In this document: piece by piece, positions 38,162-47,327 of the stretch
Layout: every line of letters begins with the position of its first letter
Numbering within the stretch: position 1 is the first letter of the stretch
Source: Erythrobacter sp. SD-21
GTDB lineage: Bacteria; Pseudomonadota; Alphaproteobacteria; Sphingomonadales; Sphingomonadaceae
Reading direction: 5' to 3'
DNA: 64,000 bases
NCBI RefSeq assembly: GCF_000181515.1
Contig: NZ_ABCG01000001.1
Coordinates: 372,001 to 436,000 of the forward strand
Notes under the pieces: generated by a model
Database searches by the model: none
Told to the model about the DNA's origin: nothing
Seen by the model: the letters and a program-made list of their open reading frames with translations, nothing else
Translations under genes and position numbers: made by a program

Positions 38162-38800
38162 CTAAGTCCCGAAAATTCCAAGCCTTAGCGCGACAAGGGG
38201 GCTGAACCGGTCCCCGAACATGGCCTTGCCTCCGCGCTGCAGGGCGCGCCGGGCGAGGCCGCCAATCATTGCGAGCGGACGCAGACTTCTGGGCAGGCGC
38301 GGGAGTGGGCGGATGGACCCGGACGACGGCAATCCGAAGGCCGCGAGGTCGGCGCGGGCCCATGCGCTTGCATGCGCTGCAGCGTCGGAAGCGCTGGCGG
38401 TTTCCCCCGAACTCACCGCTATCTGCGAAAACACCGCTTCCCGCCCGGCAGCGAACCCGACGGCAGCCGCACCCGAAGGTGGCAAATCTCCTATGAGCTC
38501 CTCCCAACCGTCGATCAGACGGATTAGGGCAGAACGGTCATCGCCCCACTCCCGCAAGAGCGAGGCGAGCAAGGGATCGGGCGGCATCTGAGCCTCGGCG
38601 GGCCGCTCGCGCGAGAGCTCGTCGCGCCACCAAGCGAGGCGGATCTGCGAAAGCGCCGGTTCGCTCGCCGTCAGGCATATGCGCCCGAGCCGCGCGTCGA
38701 GCCGGAGCGCACTTTCGAGCAACCCACGCAAGCGCGGCGAAGCGGATGCCAGCACCAGACCGGCCCATTCGGGAAGCTCGTTATCGACGGTATCGTTCAC
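38162..38800 (-). CDS. Squalene/phytoene synthase-like protein, degenerate
   Basis: 212 residues with weak similarity to the trans-prenyltransferase fold: ALSQIRLAWWRDEL matches the family's Q-x-R-L-x-W-W-R-D helix. The Asp-rich DxxxD motifs needed for catalysis in true squalene or phytoene synthases are not evident, so it is probably a non-catalytic relative, like NDUFAF6-type proteins. GTG at 38800 starts at MNDTVDNELPEW; the frame extends upstream with Arg-rich sequence that looks non-coding. The neighbouring Tad genes run divergently. Confidence 0.6.
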   Translation of the reverse strand: MNDTVDNELPEWAGLVLASASPRLRGLLESALRLDARLGRICLTASEPALSQIRLAWWRDELSRERPAEAQMPPDPLLASLLREWGDDRSALIRLIDGWEELIGDLPPSGAAAVGFAAGREAVFSQIAVSSGETASASDAAAHASAWARADLAAFGLPSSGSIRPLPRLPRSLRPLAMIGGLARRALQRGGKAMFGDRFSPLVALRLGIFGT

Positions 38801-38955
38801 GCAGGCGGCTTCGGGACCGCGCCGGTTGCTGTCAAGCACCGACCGGCCCGAGCGCCACCTAAACGGCCTCTTAACCACTCTTGGTACATGAATGGAAAGG
38901 AACCGGCCTTTTATAAGGCACATTCGCATCGAACCGTTCGAAGGTATTGGATATT

Positions 38956-40542
38956 ATGGGCTTCACCAAACTGATGAAGCGGCTGCAGGCCGACACTAGC
39001 GGGAATGCTCTCATGCTCGTTGCGATGGGCGCGCCGGTCCTGTTCGGATCGGCCGGTCTCGGTGTCGACATGGCGCAGTATTACATGTGGAAGCGCGAGA
39101 TCCAGTACGCGGTCGATCAGGGGGCGCTGGCCGGCGCCTGGTCGCGCGGCAACGGCGATATGGGGCTGGAGTACAAGACCCGCGCCAAGCAGGAATTCTA
39201 CATCAACCTTTCGGAAACGAAGGACTACCTGCTCACCCACTCTATCGAATTGCAGACCTTTGACGGCACTCCCGATAGTGCCGTCTACATGCATGCGACG
39301 GTGTCCGCCCAATTGCCCTTTACCAAGGTCATGATCAACGAAGGCATGACCATCGCCGTCCAAGCGCGTGCAACCTGGGAAACGCAGAAGCAGTTTACTG
39401 CCTGTCTCTATTCGCTAGACCCGAGTTCGACGCGAACGATGTGGTTCAACGGCGGGCCGACGGTAGACGCAGCATGTGGTGTGGGCGCGCGATCGAATGC
39501 CGATAATGCGATCGTTACGAATGGCGGTTCGGGGGCTCAAAACATCAACTGGGTCGTCGCCGGCGGCACAATCAATGACGGTGCCGGAGCCTTCGTTAAT
39601 GCGGAGGTTGTCGAGAACTACGACAACATGGTCGATCCGTGGGAAGGATTGACCCCACCTGACAACGCGACCCCGCGAACCGTGACCTGCGGCTCGGCCG
39701 ATGCGAATTGGCAGGCTGACGAGGCGCAGCTCGACGCGATCACCTTCAAATACTATCGCGGCAAGAACAAGAACGATGCCAAAAGCGCCGGAGCAATAAG
39801 CTATTCGGGACCGGGCTCGGAAAGCGCTTATGATGTCACTTACGCGACGAACGTCGGCGCCATGTTCACGAGCGAACCAAATGACTACAATCAGGCTCCG
39901 GTGGCAGAAAACCTTTCGCAGATTGCGGGTAGTGGCCCTGACAAAATTTTCATCGAACGCATTACCACCTCCTATTTCCGCTATTACAATAAAGTGGATC
40001 TGTCTGGATCCAATGATCTGCTACCCGGGACGTACACCGACTTCGACATAGCTTGCGATGTGAACCTTGCAGGCGGCGTTTATGTGATCGACGGTGGGCA
40101 GCTTAAGGTGAACGGCGGCACTGCTGTAACCGGAACCGGTGTCATGTTCGTGCTGAAAAACGGCGCGACCGTGGACATCAGCGGCGGCGGCGGGGTCTAC
40201 CTTACCCCCATGACGGTGACCGAGCTTATTGCCGCCGGGGTAGACGCAGATGACGCGGAAAAGATGGAGAACATGCTGATTTTCCAAGATCCGAACTCGC
40301 CTCCTACCACCGGTAACAAGATAACCGGTAACGCGACCTTCGATCTTAACGGTATCATCTACATGCCCAATGGCGACATGGACATGGCTGGCACCATGAG
40401 TGCATCGGCCGAGTGTCTCATGGTCGCGACCAGAACCCTTAAAATCAGCGGTACAGCCGACCTGACCACCCTGTGCCCTGCCGGCAAAACGCACGATATC
40501 GTTGTCGGCGAAGGTCGCACCCGCGTGAGGCTGGTGCTATGA
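38956..40542 (+). CDS. TadG-like Flp-pilus or pseudopilus-associated protein
   Basis: 528 residues. The N terminus has the TadE/G-like pattern: a short basic cytoplasmic part, SGNALMLVAMGAPVLFGSAGLGVDMAQYY as a membrane segment, then REIQYAVDQGALAGA. The large extracytoplasmic region is Gly/Asn/Thr-rich and its last third repeats short strands (GGVYVIDGGQLKVNGG; FVLKNGATVDISGGGGVY; FDLNGIIYMPNGDMDMAG) suggestive of a beta-helix. ATG at 38956 has AAGG about 11 nt upstream. It is coupled by ATGA to two TadE genes. No tad ATPase or secretin gene is in the window. Confidence 0.78.
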   Translation: MGFTKLMKRLQADTSGNALMLVAMGAPVLFGSAGLGVDMAQYYMWKREIQYAVDQGALAGAWSRGNGDMGLEYKTRAKQEFYINLSETKDYLLTHSIELQTFDGTPDSAVYMHATVSAQLPFTKVMINEGMTIAVQARATWETQKQFTACLYSLDPSSTRTMWFNGGPTVDAACGVGARSNADNAIVTNGGSGAQNINWVVAGGTINDGAGAFVNAEVVENYDNMVDPWEGLTPPDNATPRTVTCGSADANWQADEAQLDAITFKYYRGKNKNDAKSAGAISYSGPGSESAYDVTYATNVGAMFTSEPNDYNQAPVAENLSQIAGSGPDKIFIERITTSYFRYYNKVDLSGSNDLLPGTYTDFDIACDVNLAGGVYVIDGGQLKVNGGTAVTGTGVMFVLKNGATVDISGGGGVYLTPMTVTELIAAGVDADDAEKMENMLIFQDPNSPPTTGNKITGNATFDLNGIIYMPNGDMDMAGTMSASAECLMVATRTLKISGTADLTTLCPAGKTHDIVVGEGRTRVRLVL

Positions 40543-41000
40543 TCAGGATGCTTCGCAAGCTCGCGGCAATCCGTCGCAACGAAAATGGCTCGGTCGTGAT
40601 CGAGACCGCTATCGTCCTCCCTGTACTCGTGCTGATGGCGCTGGGCGGGTTCGAGACCAGTCGCATCGTCTCCCGCGAAAGCGAACTCCAGGCTGCAATC
40701 GCCGAAGGGGCGGCCGTTGTGCTCGCAACATTCCCGGAGGACCAGGAAGAACTCGATACGATCGAGGAGATCATCGAGGCGTCGACCGGGCTGCCGGACG
40801 GCAAAGTGCGCCTGTTGTTAAAATACCGCTGCAACTCGGACGCATCGCTCCAGGCCGATGAGAGTTCCTGTCCGACCGGCGCGGTTATCTCCGAGATCAT
40901 CCAGATCAATATCTGGGATACTTATGACCCCATCTGGACCGAATTCGGGGTCGGCGGAACGGTCCGCTATGACATCATGCGAAGGGTACAGATCTCATGA
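40539..41000 (+). CDS. TadE-family pseudopilin-like protein (first copy)
   Basis: 153 residues: a basic N terminus (RMLRKLAAIRRNENG), then the TadE signature GSVVIETAIVLPVLVLMALGGFE forming the single membrane helix with the conserved Glu five residues after the cleavage-type Gly, then a periplasmic domain with a Cys pair (C112 and C126, approximate) that may form a disulfide. Overlaps the TadG-like gene and the next TadE gene by 4 bp on each side. Confidence 0.82.
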   Translation: MIRMLRKLAAIRRNENGSVVIETAIVLPVLVLMALGGFETSRIVSRESELQAAIAEGAAVVLATFPEDQEELDTIEEIIEASTGLPDGKVRLLLKYRCNSDASLQADESSCPTGAVISEIIQINIWDTYDPIWTEFGVGGTVRYDIMRRVQIS

Positions 41001-41431
41001 GTGCGCCCCTTTTCCATCGCCTGCGCCGCGACGAACGTGGCACGGCCATTATCGAATTTGCACTGCTCGCGCCGGTCATTCTCGGCCTGTTCTTCGGCTT
41101 GATCCAGATTGGTATCAGCATGCAGGCGTACAATTCGCTCCGTGGTGTCGCTTCGGACACGGCCCGCTACGCCGTGGTCGAATATATGAACGGGGACACG
41201 ATCGACGATACGACGATCGAAAACAGGGCGAAGGCGATCGCGACCGGAGCGCCCTATCTGCTGAACAACAGCGTGACAGCAACAATTACCCCGGTCGCAA
41301 CACCGCGCGTTCACGGTACGCATGAGAAGACGCTGCTCATTTCCTACACGCCGCCCGACGTGCTCCCGTTCTTCAACTTCACCAGCAAGCAGATGACTTA
41401 CGAGCGCCCCATCTTCGTGATCGACGAATGA
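40997..41431 (+). CDS. TadE-family pseudopilin-like protein (second copy)
   Basis: 144 residues with the signature RGTAIIEFALLAPVILGLFFGL, where a prepilin-peptidase-type Gly precedes a hydrophobic helix with Glu at +5, followed by a periplasmic domain. Coupled to the preceding TadE gene by an ATGA overlap. The operon ends at a strong hairpin terminator. Probably a minor component of an Flp/Tad pilus whose other genes are elsewhere in the genome. Confidence 0.84.
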   Translation: MSAPLFHRLRRDERGTAIIEFALLAPVILGLFFGLIQIGISMQAYNSLRGVASDTARYAVVEYMNGDTIDDTTIENRAKAIATGAPYLLNNSVTATITPVATPRVHGTHEKTLLISYTPPDVLPFFNFTSKQMTYERPIFVIDE

Positions 41432-41453
41432 TCGGATAGCGACAAGCCACACG

Positions 41454-41493
41454 AAAAAACCCGCCGCCGGATTGTCCAGCGGCGGGCTTTTTG
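41454..41493. terminator. Bidirectional intrinsic terminator between TadE and pdhB
   Basis: AAAAAA, then CCCGCCGC (41460-41467), an 11-nt loop and GCGGCGGG (41479-41486), then CTTTTT. The A-tract on one side and T-tract on the other make it a two-way Rho-independent terminator for the convergent Tad and pdhB-pdhA operons. Confidence 0.9.
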
Positions 41494-41511
41494 TTGGCTC
41501 ATGCAGCGCAC

Positions 41512-42903
41512 TCAGTCGCGGTAGCAGACCTTCTTCACCGCCTTCACGATGCGCGGAGTGTCGATCAGTGCCAGCTTTTCGAGATTGGCGGCATAGGGCA
41601 GCGGCACATCTTCGTCGCACACGCGGGTGACCGGCGCATCGAGGTGGTCGAAGCCGTCTTCCATGCAGATCGCGACGATTTCCGATGCAATCGAGCAGGT
41701 CGGCCAGCCTTCCTCGGCGATGACCATGCGGTTGGTCTTCTTGAGGCTTTCGAGCACGGTTTCCTTGTCGAGCGGGCGCAGCGTGCGAAGGTCGATGACC
41801 TCGGCGTCGATGCCCTCGTCCGCCAGTTGCTCGGCCGCTTCCAGCGCAAGGCCGACGGCAATCGAGTACGCGACGATGGTGACGTCCGCCCCCTCGCGCA
41901 CGATGCGCGCCTTGCCGATGGGCAGGACATGGTCGTCAAGCTCGGGCAGTTCGAAGCTGCGGCCGTAGACCAGCTCGTTCTCGAGGAAGACCACCGGGTC
42001 TTCGCAGCGGATCGCGGCCTTCATCAGGCCCTTGGCGTCCGACGCGTCATAGGGCGCAATCACGATGAGGCCGGGAACGCTGGCGTACCAGGGCCCGTAG
42101 TTCTGGCTGTGCTGCGCGCCCACGCGGCTTGCGGCAGCGTTGGGGCCGCGGAACACGACCGGACAACGCATCTGGCCGCCGGACATATAATTGGTCTTCG
42201 CCGCCGAGTTGATGATGTGGTCGATCGCCTGCATGGCGAAGTTGAAGGTCATGAACTCGACGATCGGGCGCAGGCCGCCCATGGCAGCGCCTGTGCCGAT
42301 GCCGGCGAACCCGTACTCGGTGATCGGTGTGTCGATCACGCGCTTGGGGCCGAATTCGTCGAGCAGGCCCTGCGTGACCTTATAGGCACCTTGGTACTGC
42401 GCGACTTCCTCGCCCATCACGAAGACACGCTCGTCACGGCGCATTTCTTCGGCCATGCCGTCACGCAGGGCTTCGCGAACGGTGACGGTTGCCATGTTGG
42501 TGCCGTGCGGGATCTCGGGATCCTTGACGCCCCACTTCTTGGCCGGCTTGGCGATTTCCGCCTCGCTGCCCTCGCCCGATCCTTCGGGGCGACCGACATC
42601 CTTGCCCTCGCCCGGCACATCGTCGACCGGTGCGGCAGCCGCGGCCTCGGAGACATCCTCGCCCTCGCCCGCCAGCATAGCGATCACCGTGCCGACCGCG
42701 ACGTTCTCGGTCCCTTCGGCAACGAGGATCTTGCCCAGCGTGCCTTCGTCGACCGCTTCGAATTCCATCGTCGCCTTGTCGGTCTCGATCTCGGCGATGA
42801 TGTCGCCGATCTCGATCGTGTCACCTTCCTGCTTGAGCCACTTGGCGAGCGTGCCCTCTTCCATGGTGGGCGACAGCGCGGGCATCTTGAGTTCGATAGC
42901 CAT
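41512..42903 (-). CDS. pdhB: Pyruvate dehydrogenase E1 beta subunit with N-terminal lipoyl domain
   Basis: 463 residues. Residues 1-80 are a lipoyl domain with K43 in ETDKATMEF, almost identical to that of PdhC in this window. An acidic, Ala/Pro-rich linker (to about 130) leads to the transketolase-like E1 beta part ([33 protein letters not shown]; the C-terminal [13 protein letters not shown]). E1 beta with an extra lipoyl domain is known in alphaproteobacteria. It follows pdhA by 3 bp. Confidence 0.96.
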   Translation of the reverse strand: MAIELKMPALSPTMEEGTLAKWLKQEGDTIEIGDIIAEIETDKATMEFEAVDEGTLGKILVAEGTENVAVGTVIAMLAGEGEDVSEAAAAAPVDDVPGEGKDVGRPEGSGEGSEAEIAKPAKKWGVKDPEIPHGTNMATVTVREALRDGMAEEMRRDERVFVMGEEVAQYQGAYKVTQGLLDEFGPKRVIDTPITEYGFAGIGTGAAMGGLRPIVEFMTFNFAMQAIDHIINSAAKTNYMSGGQMRCPVVFRGPNAAASRVGAQHSQNYGPWYASVPGLIVIAPYDASDAKGLMKAAIRCEDPVVFLENELVYGRSFELPELDDHVLPIGKARIVREGADVTIVAYSIAVGLALEAAEQLADEGIDAEVIDLRTLRPLDKETVLESLKKTNRMVIAEEGWPTCSIASEIVAICMEDGFDHLDAPVTRVCDEDVPLPYAANLEKLALIDTPRIVKAVKKVCYRD

Positions 42904-42906
42904 GGC

Positions 42907-43977
42907 TCAGTACTCCTCCACCAGGACATCGGTGTAGAGTTCGCTCGGATCCGGTTCGGGCGAGTTTTCGGCAAAGTCCGCCGCTTCGCTCACCACCTTA
43001 CGGATGCCCTTGTCGATGGCTTTCAAGTCGTCCTCGCTATTGCCCTGTTCGATCAGGATCTTTTTCACCGCCTCGATGGGGTCCTTGTGTTCCTTGACGT
43101 CCTGCACTTCCTCGCGCGTGCGGTACTTGGCCGGATCGGACATGGAGTGGCCGCGATAGCGGTAGGTCTCGCATTCCATCAATACTGGGCCGCGACCTTC
43201 GCGTACGTGCTTGAATGCGATCTCGGCAGCCTGGCGCACTTCGAGCACGTCCATGCCGTTGACCTTCATGCCTGGGATGCGGAACGCGGTGCCGCGGCGG
43301 TAGAATTCGGTTTCGGCCGAGCTGCGGCTGACCGCCGTGCCCATGGCGTACTGGTTGTTCTCAATCACGAAGACGATCGGCAGCTTCCAGAGGGAAGCCA
43401 TGTTGAAGGTCTCGTAGACCTGGCCTTGGTTGGCCGCGCCGTCGCCGAAATAGGCGAGGCAGAGGCCGCCGTCCTCGTTGTACTGATGCGCGAGCGCCAG
43501 CCCGCCGCCGAGCGCGACCTGCGCACCGACGATGCCGTGGCCGCCGTAGAACTTATGCTCGGTCGAGAACATGTGCATCGACCCGCCCTTGCCCTTCGAG
43601 ATACCTGCTTCGCGGCCGGTGAGCTCGGCCATGATGACCTTGGGATCGATACCGTAGGCGAGCATGTGCCCGTGATCGCGGTAGCCAGTGATCACGCTGT
43701 CGAGTTGTTCGGTCAGTGCCGATTGGAGGCCGACTGCGACGGCTTCCTGCCCGATGTAGAGGTGGCAGAAGCCGCCGATCAGGCCGAGCCCGTACAGCTG
43801 GCCGGCGCGTTCCTCGAAGCGGCGAATGAGCAGCATCTGCTCGTAGAAGTCGCGCAGCTGGTCGTCCGTCGCATCGTATCGCTTCTTGGCTTCCAGCTCT
43901 TCCTGGAGGGAATGAAGCGCGAAATCGGGGTTTTCCGCCGGGCTATGCGGGGCTGTTTTCGTGGGGGCCTTGGCCAA
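42907..43977 (-). CDS. pdhA: Pyruvate dehydrogenase E1 alpha subunit
   Basis: Thiamine-diphosphate-dependent decarboxylase subunit, 356 residues. The ThDP motif runs from GDGAANQGQVYE to NNQYAMGT, and the phosphorylation-loop region YRYRGHSMSDPAKYRTREE is conserved. First gene of the pdhA-pdhB pair, transcribed away from the FtsB-like gene 136 bp upstream. E2 and E3 are encoded 35-40 kb away. Confidence 0.96.
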   Translation of the reverse strand: MAKAPTKTAPHSPAENPDFALHSLQEELEAKKRYDATDDQLRDFYEQMLLIRRFEERAGQLYGLGLIGGFCHLYIGQEAVAVGLQSALTEQLDSVITGYRDHGHMLAYGIDPKVIMAELTGREAGISKGKGGSMHMFSTEHKFYGGHGIVGAQVALGGGLALAHQYNEDGGLCLAYFGDGAANQGQVYETFNMASLWKLPIVFVIENNQYAMGTAVSRSSAETEFYRRGTAFRIPGMKVNGMDVLEVRQAAEIAFKHVREGRGPVLMECETYRYRGHSMSDPAKYRTREEVQDVKEHKDPIEAVKKILIEQGNSEDDLKAIDKGIRKVVSEAADFAENSPEPDPSELYTDVLVEEY

Positions 43978-44113
43978 AACGTGTCGTCCCTTTTCCTGTC
44001 GGGGAATTCTCTCGCAGCGCCTATAGGCACAGCGTCACGGGCAGCGCAACACGGCGCGGCGCCTGCATACGAAAACCTTACGGAAAAGCGGGGGTTCCGG
44101 CCCTCGCGCCGGA

Positions 44114-44401
44114 TCAATCTTCCAGCTTGATGACGACTTCGTCGGGGTGCACGACATTGAGCTGGCTTCGCAGCAATTCGCCCACCATGTCCGGATCGGC
44201 GTGGTCGGGATGGAGCAGCGCGACCTTGTTCTGGAGCGCGGCGCGTTCCTTCTGCAAGGCCTCGAGCTGCGCCTCGCGCTGGTCCAGAAGGCGCAGGTTC
44301 TCGCTCCATGCGAGAAGGCCCGAAGGTCCGGCAACGGCAAGCCCCCCGAGCACGAGCAGCACCAGAAGCGCCGCATTCTGCGTCGTCTTCTGCTTGCGCA
44401 T
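44114..44401 (-). CDS. FtsB/DivIC-type septum formation initiator protein
   Basis: About 95 residues: a short basic cytoplasmic N terminus (MRKQKTTQ), one membrane helix (AALLVLLVLGGLAVAGPSGLLAW), then a coiled coil (LLDQREAQLEALQKERAALQNKV) in the periplasm, the layout of FtsB. It probably links FtsL and FtsQ in the divisome. A second ATG at 44428 would add 9 residues. Found next to pdhA in many alphaproteobacteria. Confidence 0.82.
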   Translation of the reverse strand: MRKQKTTQNAALLVLLVLGGLAVAGPSGLLAWSENLRLLDQREAQLEALQKERAALQNKVALLHPDHADPDMVGELLRSQLNVVHPDEVVIKLED

Positions 44402-44540
44402 GATGTCGATTCTGCCAGCCCGCCTCATGGAAGCACAGAATCACAGTTAACCGTGTCGCGCAAGGAGAATTCACGGCGAATGCGGCGGGTTGAAGCGATG
44501 TCGGGCTTGGAACCGCGCGCTTGGCCACTCCGTTGGAACC

Positions 44541-44569
44541 TTGACAGTACCAGCGCCAAGACGTATTTG
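44541..44569 (+). promoter_or_regulatory. Sigma70-type promoter upstream of hppD
   Basis: TTGACA (44541-44546), a 17-nt spacer, then TATTTG (44564-44569), placed about 38 bp before the hppD ATG. The -35 box is a perfect consensus; the -10 box matches at four of six positions. Confidence 0.6.
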
Positions 44570-44606
44570 GTTTCCATTGAAACTATATAGCTCCCAGAGG
44601 ATTTCC

Positions 44607-45728
44607 ATGCCCGATCTTTTCGAAAACCCCATCGGTCTCGACGGCTTTGAATTCGTTGAATTCTGTGCCCCCAAGAAAGGCACTATCGAGCCGGTTTTCG
44701 AAGCCATGGGCTTCACGCATGTCGCCACGCACCGCTCCAAGGACGTCGATCTCTGGCGCCAGGGCGGGATCAACCTCATCCTCAACTACGAGCCGCGCAG
44801 CGCCGCCTGGTATTTCGCTCGCGAACACGGCCCCTCGGCCTGCGGGATGGGCTTCCGCGTCCGCGATGCGAAGAAGGCTTATGATGAACTGCTCGAGCGC
44901 GGCGCAGAACCCGTGGCGGTCGAAACCGGCCCGATGGAGCTGCGCATCCCCGCGATCCGCGGGATCGGCGGCGCGATCGTCTATCTGATCGACCGCTATG
45001 CCGAACAAGGCGAAGACGGCCTGTCGATCTACGACATCGACTTCGAATATCTCGACGGCGTGGAAAAATGGCCGGTCGGCGCGGGCTTCAACGTGATCGA
45101 TCACCTCACGCACAACGTCTACAACGGCCGCATGAAGTACTGGGCGGACTATTACGAGACGCTCTTCAACTTCCGCGAAATCCGCTTCTTCGACATCAAA
45201 GGCGAATATACGGGCCTCACTTCCAAGGCGCTCACCGCACCCGACGGCAAGATCCGCATCCCGCTCAACGAAGAAGGCGAAGGCGGCAAGGGCCAGATCG
45301 AGGAGTTCCTCAAGGAGTTCAACGGCGAAGGCATCCAGCACATTGCGCTGATCTGCGACGATCTGGTCAAGTGCTGGGACAACCTCAAGGATCGCGGCGT
45401 CCCCTTTATGACCGCCCCGCCCGAGACCTATTACGAAATGCTCGAAGAGCGCCTGCCTGACCATGGCGAGCCGGTCGACGAACTGAAGATGCGCGGCATC
45501 CTCCTCGACGGTACGACCGAAGGCGGCAGCCCCCGCCTGCTGCTCCAGATTTTCGCAGAGGCGCAGGTCGGTCCGGTGTTCTTCGAATTCATCCAGCGCA
45601 AGGGTGATGAAGGCTTCGGTGAAGGCAATTTCAAAGCGCTGTTCGAAAGCATGGAACGCGACCAGGTCAAGCGCGGCGTGCTGAGCGTCGAAGATGCCAA
45701 TTCGGTCGAGACGGAGCCGGCCGAATGA
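44607..45728 (+). CDS. hppD: 4-hydroxyphenylpyruvate dioxygenase
   Basis: Converts 4-hydroxyphenylpyruvate to homogentisate in tyrosine catabolism (or toward pigments and tocopherol-like compounds). 373 residues with two VOC-fold halves; the Fe(II) ligands are H166 (IDHLTHNV), H245 (IQHIALIC) and E327 ([18 protein letters not shown]), all present. The ATG at 44607 has AGAGGA 5 nt upstream. It overlaps the following VOC gene by 4 bp. No homogentisate dioxygenase gene is in the window. Confidence 0.95.
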   Translation: MPDLFENPIGLDGFEFVEFCAPKKGTIEPVFEAMGFTHVATHRSKDVDLWRQGGINLILNYEPRSAAWYFAREHGPSACGMGFRVRDAKKAYDELLERGAEPVAVETGPMELRIPAIRGIGGAIVYLIDRYAEQGEDGLSIYDIDFEYLDGVEKWPVGAGFNVIDHLTHNVYNGRMKYWADYYETLFNFREIRFFDIKGEYTGLTSKALTAPDGKIRIPLNEEGEGGKGQIEEFLKEFNGEGIQHIALICDDLVKCWDNLKDRGVPFMTAPPETYYEMLEERLPDHGEPVDELKMRGILLDGTTEGGSPRLLLQIFAEAQVGPVFFEFIQRKGDEGFGEGNFKALFESMERDQVKRGVLSVEDANSVETEPAE

Positions 45729-46297
45729 GCGAGGCTGCCGCACACCCCGTAAAACTGGGCGGCGTCCACCACGCCGCCTACCGCTGCAAGGACGCCAAAG
45801 AGACCGTCGAGTGGTACGGTAAGGTCCTGGGCATGGACTACACCACCGCATTCGCCGAGGACCACGTGCCGTCCACCGGGGAATACGACCCCTATATGCA
45901 CGTCTTCCTGGACGCGGGTAACGGCAACATCCTCGCCTTCTTCGAACTGCCCAACCAGAAGGACATGGGCCGCGACGAGAATACCCCCCAGTGGGTCCAG
46001 CACCTCGCTTTCAAGGTCGATAGCGAAGAGGGACTCGTGGCTGCCAAGGAACACGTCGAGAGCCTCGGCATCGACGTCCTCGGTCCGACCCATCATGGCA
46101 TCTTCAAGTCGATCTATTTCTTCGACCCGAACGGCCACCGCGTAGAACTCGCCACCGACATCGGCACCGACGAGCAGTATGCGGAACTCAAGCGCGTGGC
46201 CCCCTTGATGCTGGAAGAATGGAGCGAGACCAAAAAGGCACCGCGCCATGCCGACTGGCTGCACGAGCTGGCCCGCAAGGAACACGGTCAGGGTTAA
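45725..46297 (+). CDS. VOC-family (glyoxalase/dioxygenase fold) protein coupled to hppD
   Basis: 190 residues containing one complete VOC unit: [20 protein letters not shown] with a first-strand His ligand, WVQHLAFKV in the middle and [12 protein letters not shown] with the final Glu. A C-terminal extension (about 155-190) is helical and charged. The ATGA overlap with hppD implies a linked function, perhaps in aromatic breakdown, but the substrate is not identifiable. It could be a lyase, isomerase or dioxygenase. Confidence 0.75.
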   Translation: MSEAAAHPVKLGGVHHAAYRCKDAKETVEWYGKVLGMDYTTAFAEDHVPSTGEYDPYMHVFLDAGNGNILAFFELPNQKDMGRDENTPQWVQHLAFKVDSEEGLVAAKEHVESLGIDVLGPTHHGIFKSIYFFDPNGHRVELATDIGTDEQYAELKRVAPLMLEEWSETKKAPRHADWLHELARKEHGQG

Positions 46298-46373
46298 CGC
46301 CCGCTAACGGCACTTTTCCGCTATTTCGGAACCTGCTGCGGGGCACACCGTTGCCCCGCAAAGGGAGCCGTGC

Positions 46374-47252
46374 GTGAATTACATCCAGACCTTGCGAGAA
46401 CAGCTGCAATCCATGGGGGAAGGGTTCATCGAAACCCTCCCCAGTATCGCGATCGCGCTGTTCATTGTCCTGCTGACATGGATCGTTGCCCGTTTTGCCG
46501 TGCGCATTTCCGACATGATCGTCGGCCGGACCGAAATTCGTACGAGCCTCAAGGCACTTGTCGATACGGCGGTGCGGCTAACCATCTGGGTGCTTGGCCT
46601 CTTCATCGCGGCCGTCGTGGTCATGCCCGACCTGACGCCCGCCAGCCTTCTCGCAGGCCTCGGCATCGGCGCAGTCGCCATCGGTTTTGCCTTCCAGGAC
46701 ATCTTCGAGAATTTCTTCGCCGGCATCCTAATCATGTTGCGCGAAAAGATGCAGATCGGCGACATCATCGAGTGTGAGGGTATTTCGGGCAAGGTGGAGC
46801 ATATTACCCTGCGCGAAACGCATGTCCGCAAGCTTTCCGGCGAACTCAGCGTGGTGCCCAACTCGATCCTGTTCAAGAACCCGGTCGAAATCCTGACCGA
46901 TGTCGAACAGCGCCGACACGATGTGGTGGTCGGCGTCTCCTACGATACCAACCTCGATCACGCCGCCGACGTGATCCGCCGCGCGGTGGAGAATGTCGAC
47001 GATGTGCTGGCCAGCAAGGGCATCGACATCTTCGCGCAGGAGTTTAACTCCAGTTCGGTCGATTTCCTCGTGCGCTGGTGGGCCGGTTCCGCACCCCGCT
47101 CGGGATGGGAAAGCAAGGACAAGGTAGTGCGCGCCATCAAGGCTGCGCTGGACGAGGCCGGGATCGAGATCCCCTTCCCCTATGTCACCCACACCTTCAA
47201 GGAAACGGTGCCGGTCAGCCAGCTGGGTGACAGCAGCAAGCGCACGCCCTAA
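46374..47252 (+). CDS. mscS: Small-conductance mechanosensitive channel (MscS family)
   Basis: 292 residues. Three membrane helices in the first 120 residues, the third being the Gly/Ala-rich pore helix (LLAGLGIGAVAIGFAFQDIFENFFAG), then the beta domain (QIGDIIECEGISGKVEHITLRETHVR, PNSILFKNPV) and alpha-beta cytoplasmic domain. Releases solutes on hypo-osmotic shock. GTG start at 46374 with AGGGAG 7 nt upstream. Confidence 0.92.
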   Translation: MNYIQTLREQLQSMGEGFIETLPSIAIALFIVLLTWIVARFAVRISDMIVGRTEIRTSLKALVDTAVRLTIWVLGLFIAAVVVMPDLTPASLLAGLGIGAVAIGFAFQDIFENFFAGILIMLREKMQIGDIIECEGISGKVEHITLRETHVRKLSGELSVVPNSILFKNPVEILTDVEQRRHDVVVGVSYDTNLDHAADVIRRAVENVDDVLASKGIDIFAQEFNSSSVDFLVRWWAGSAPRSGWESKDKVVRAIKAALDEAGIEIPFPYVTHTFKETVPVSQLGDSSKRTP

Positions 47253-47327
47253 GCGTTGCAAACAGAAACGGGAATCGCGCGCGGCTTCTGCCCACCTGTC
47301 CTCCCGTGCATCCGGGGAGAGACGGCC

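Noticed and set aside
38162-38800. True squalene or phytoene synthase for carotenoid production
   Set aside because: The catalytic Asp-rich motifs are not visible, the protein is short, and no crt genes are nearby.
41491-44130. 879-codon open frame on the plus strand
   Set aside because: Exactly antisense to pdhA-pdhB, whose families are certain. Long shadow frames are expected in GC-rich genes, and its translation is low-complexity His/Asp/Val/Leu-rich without any domain.
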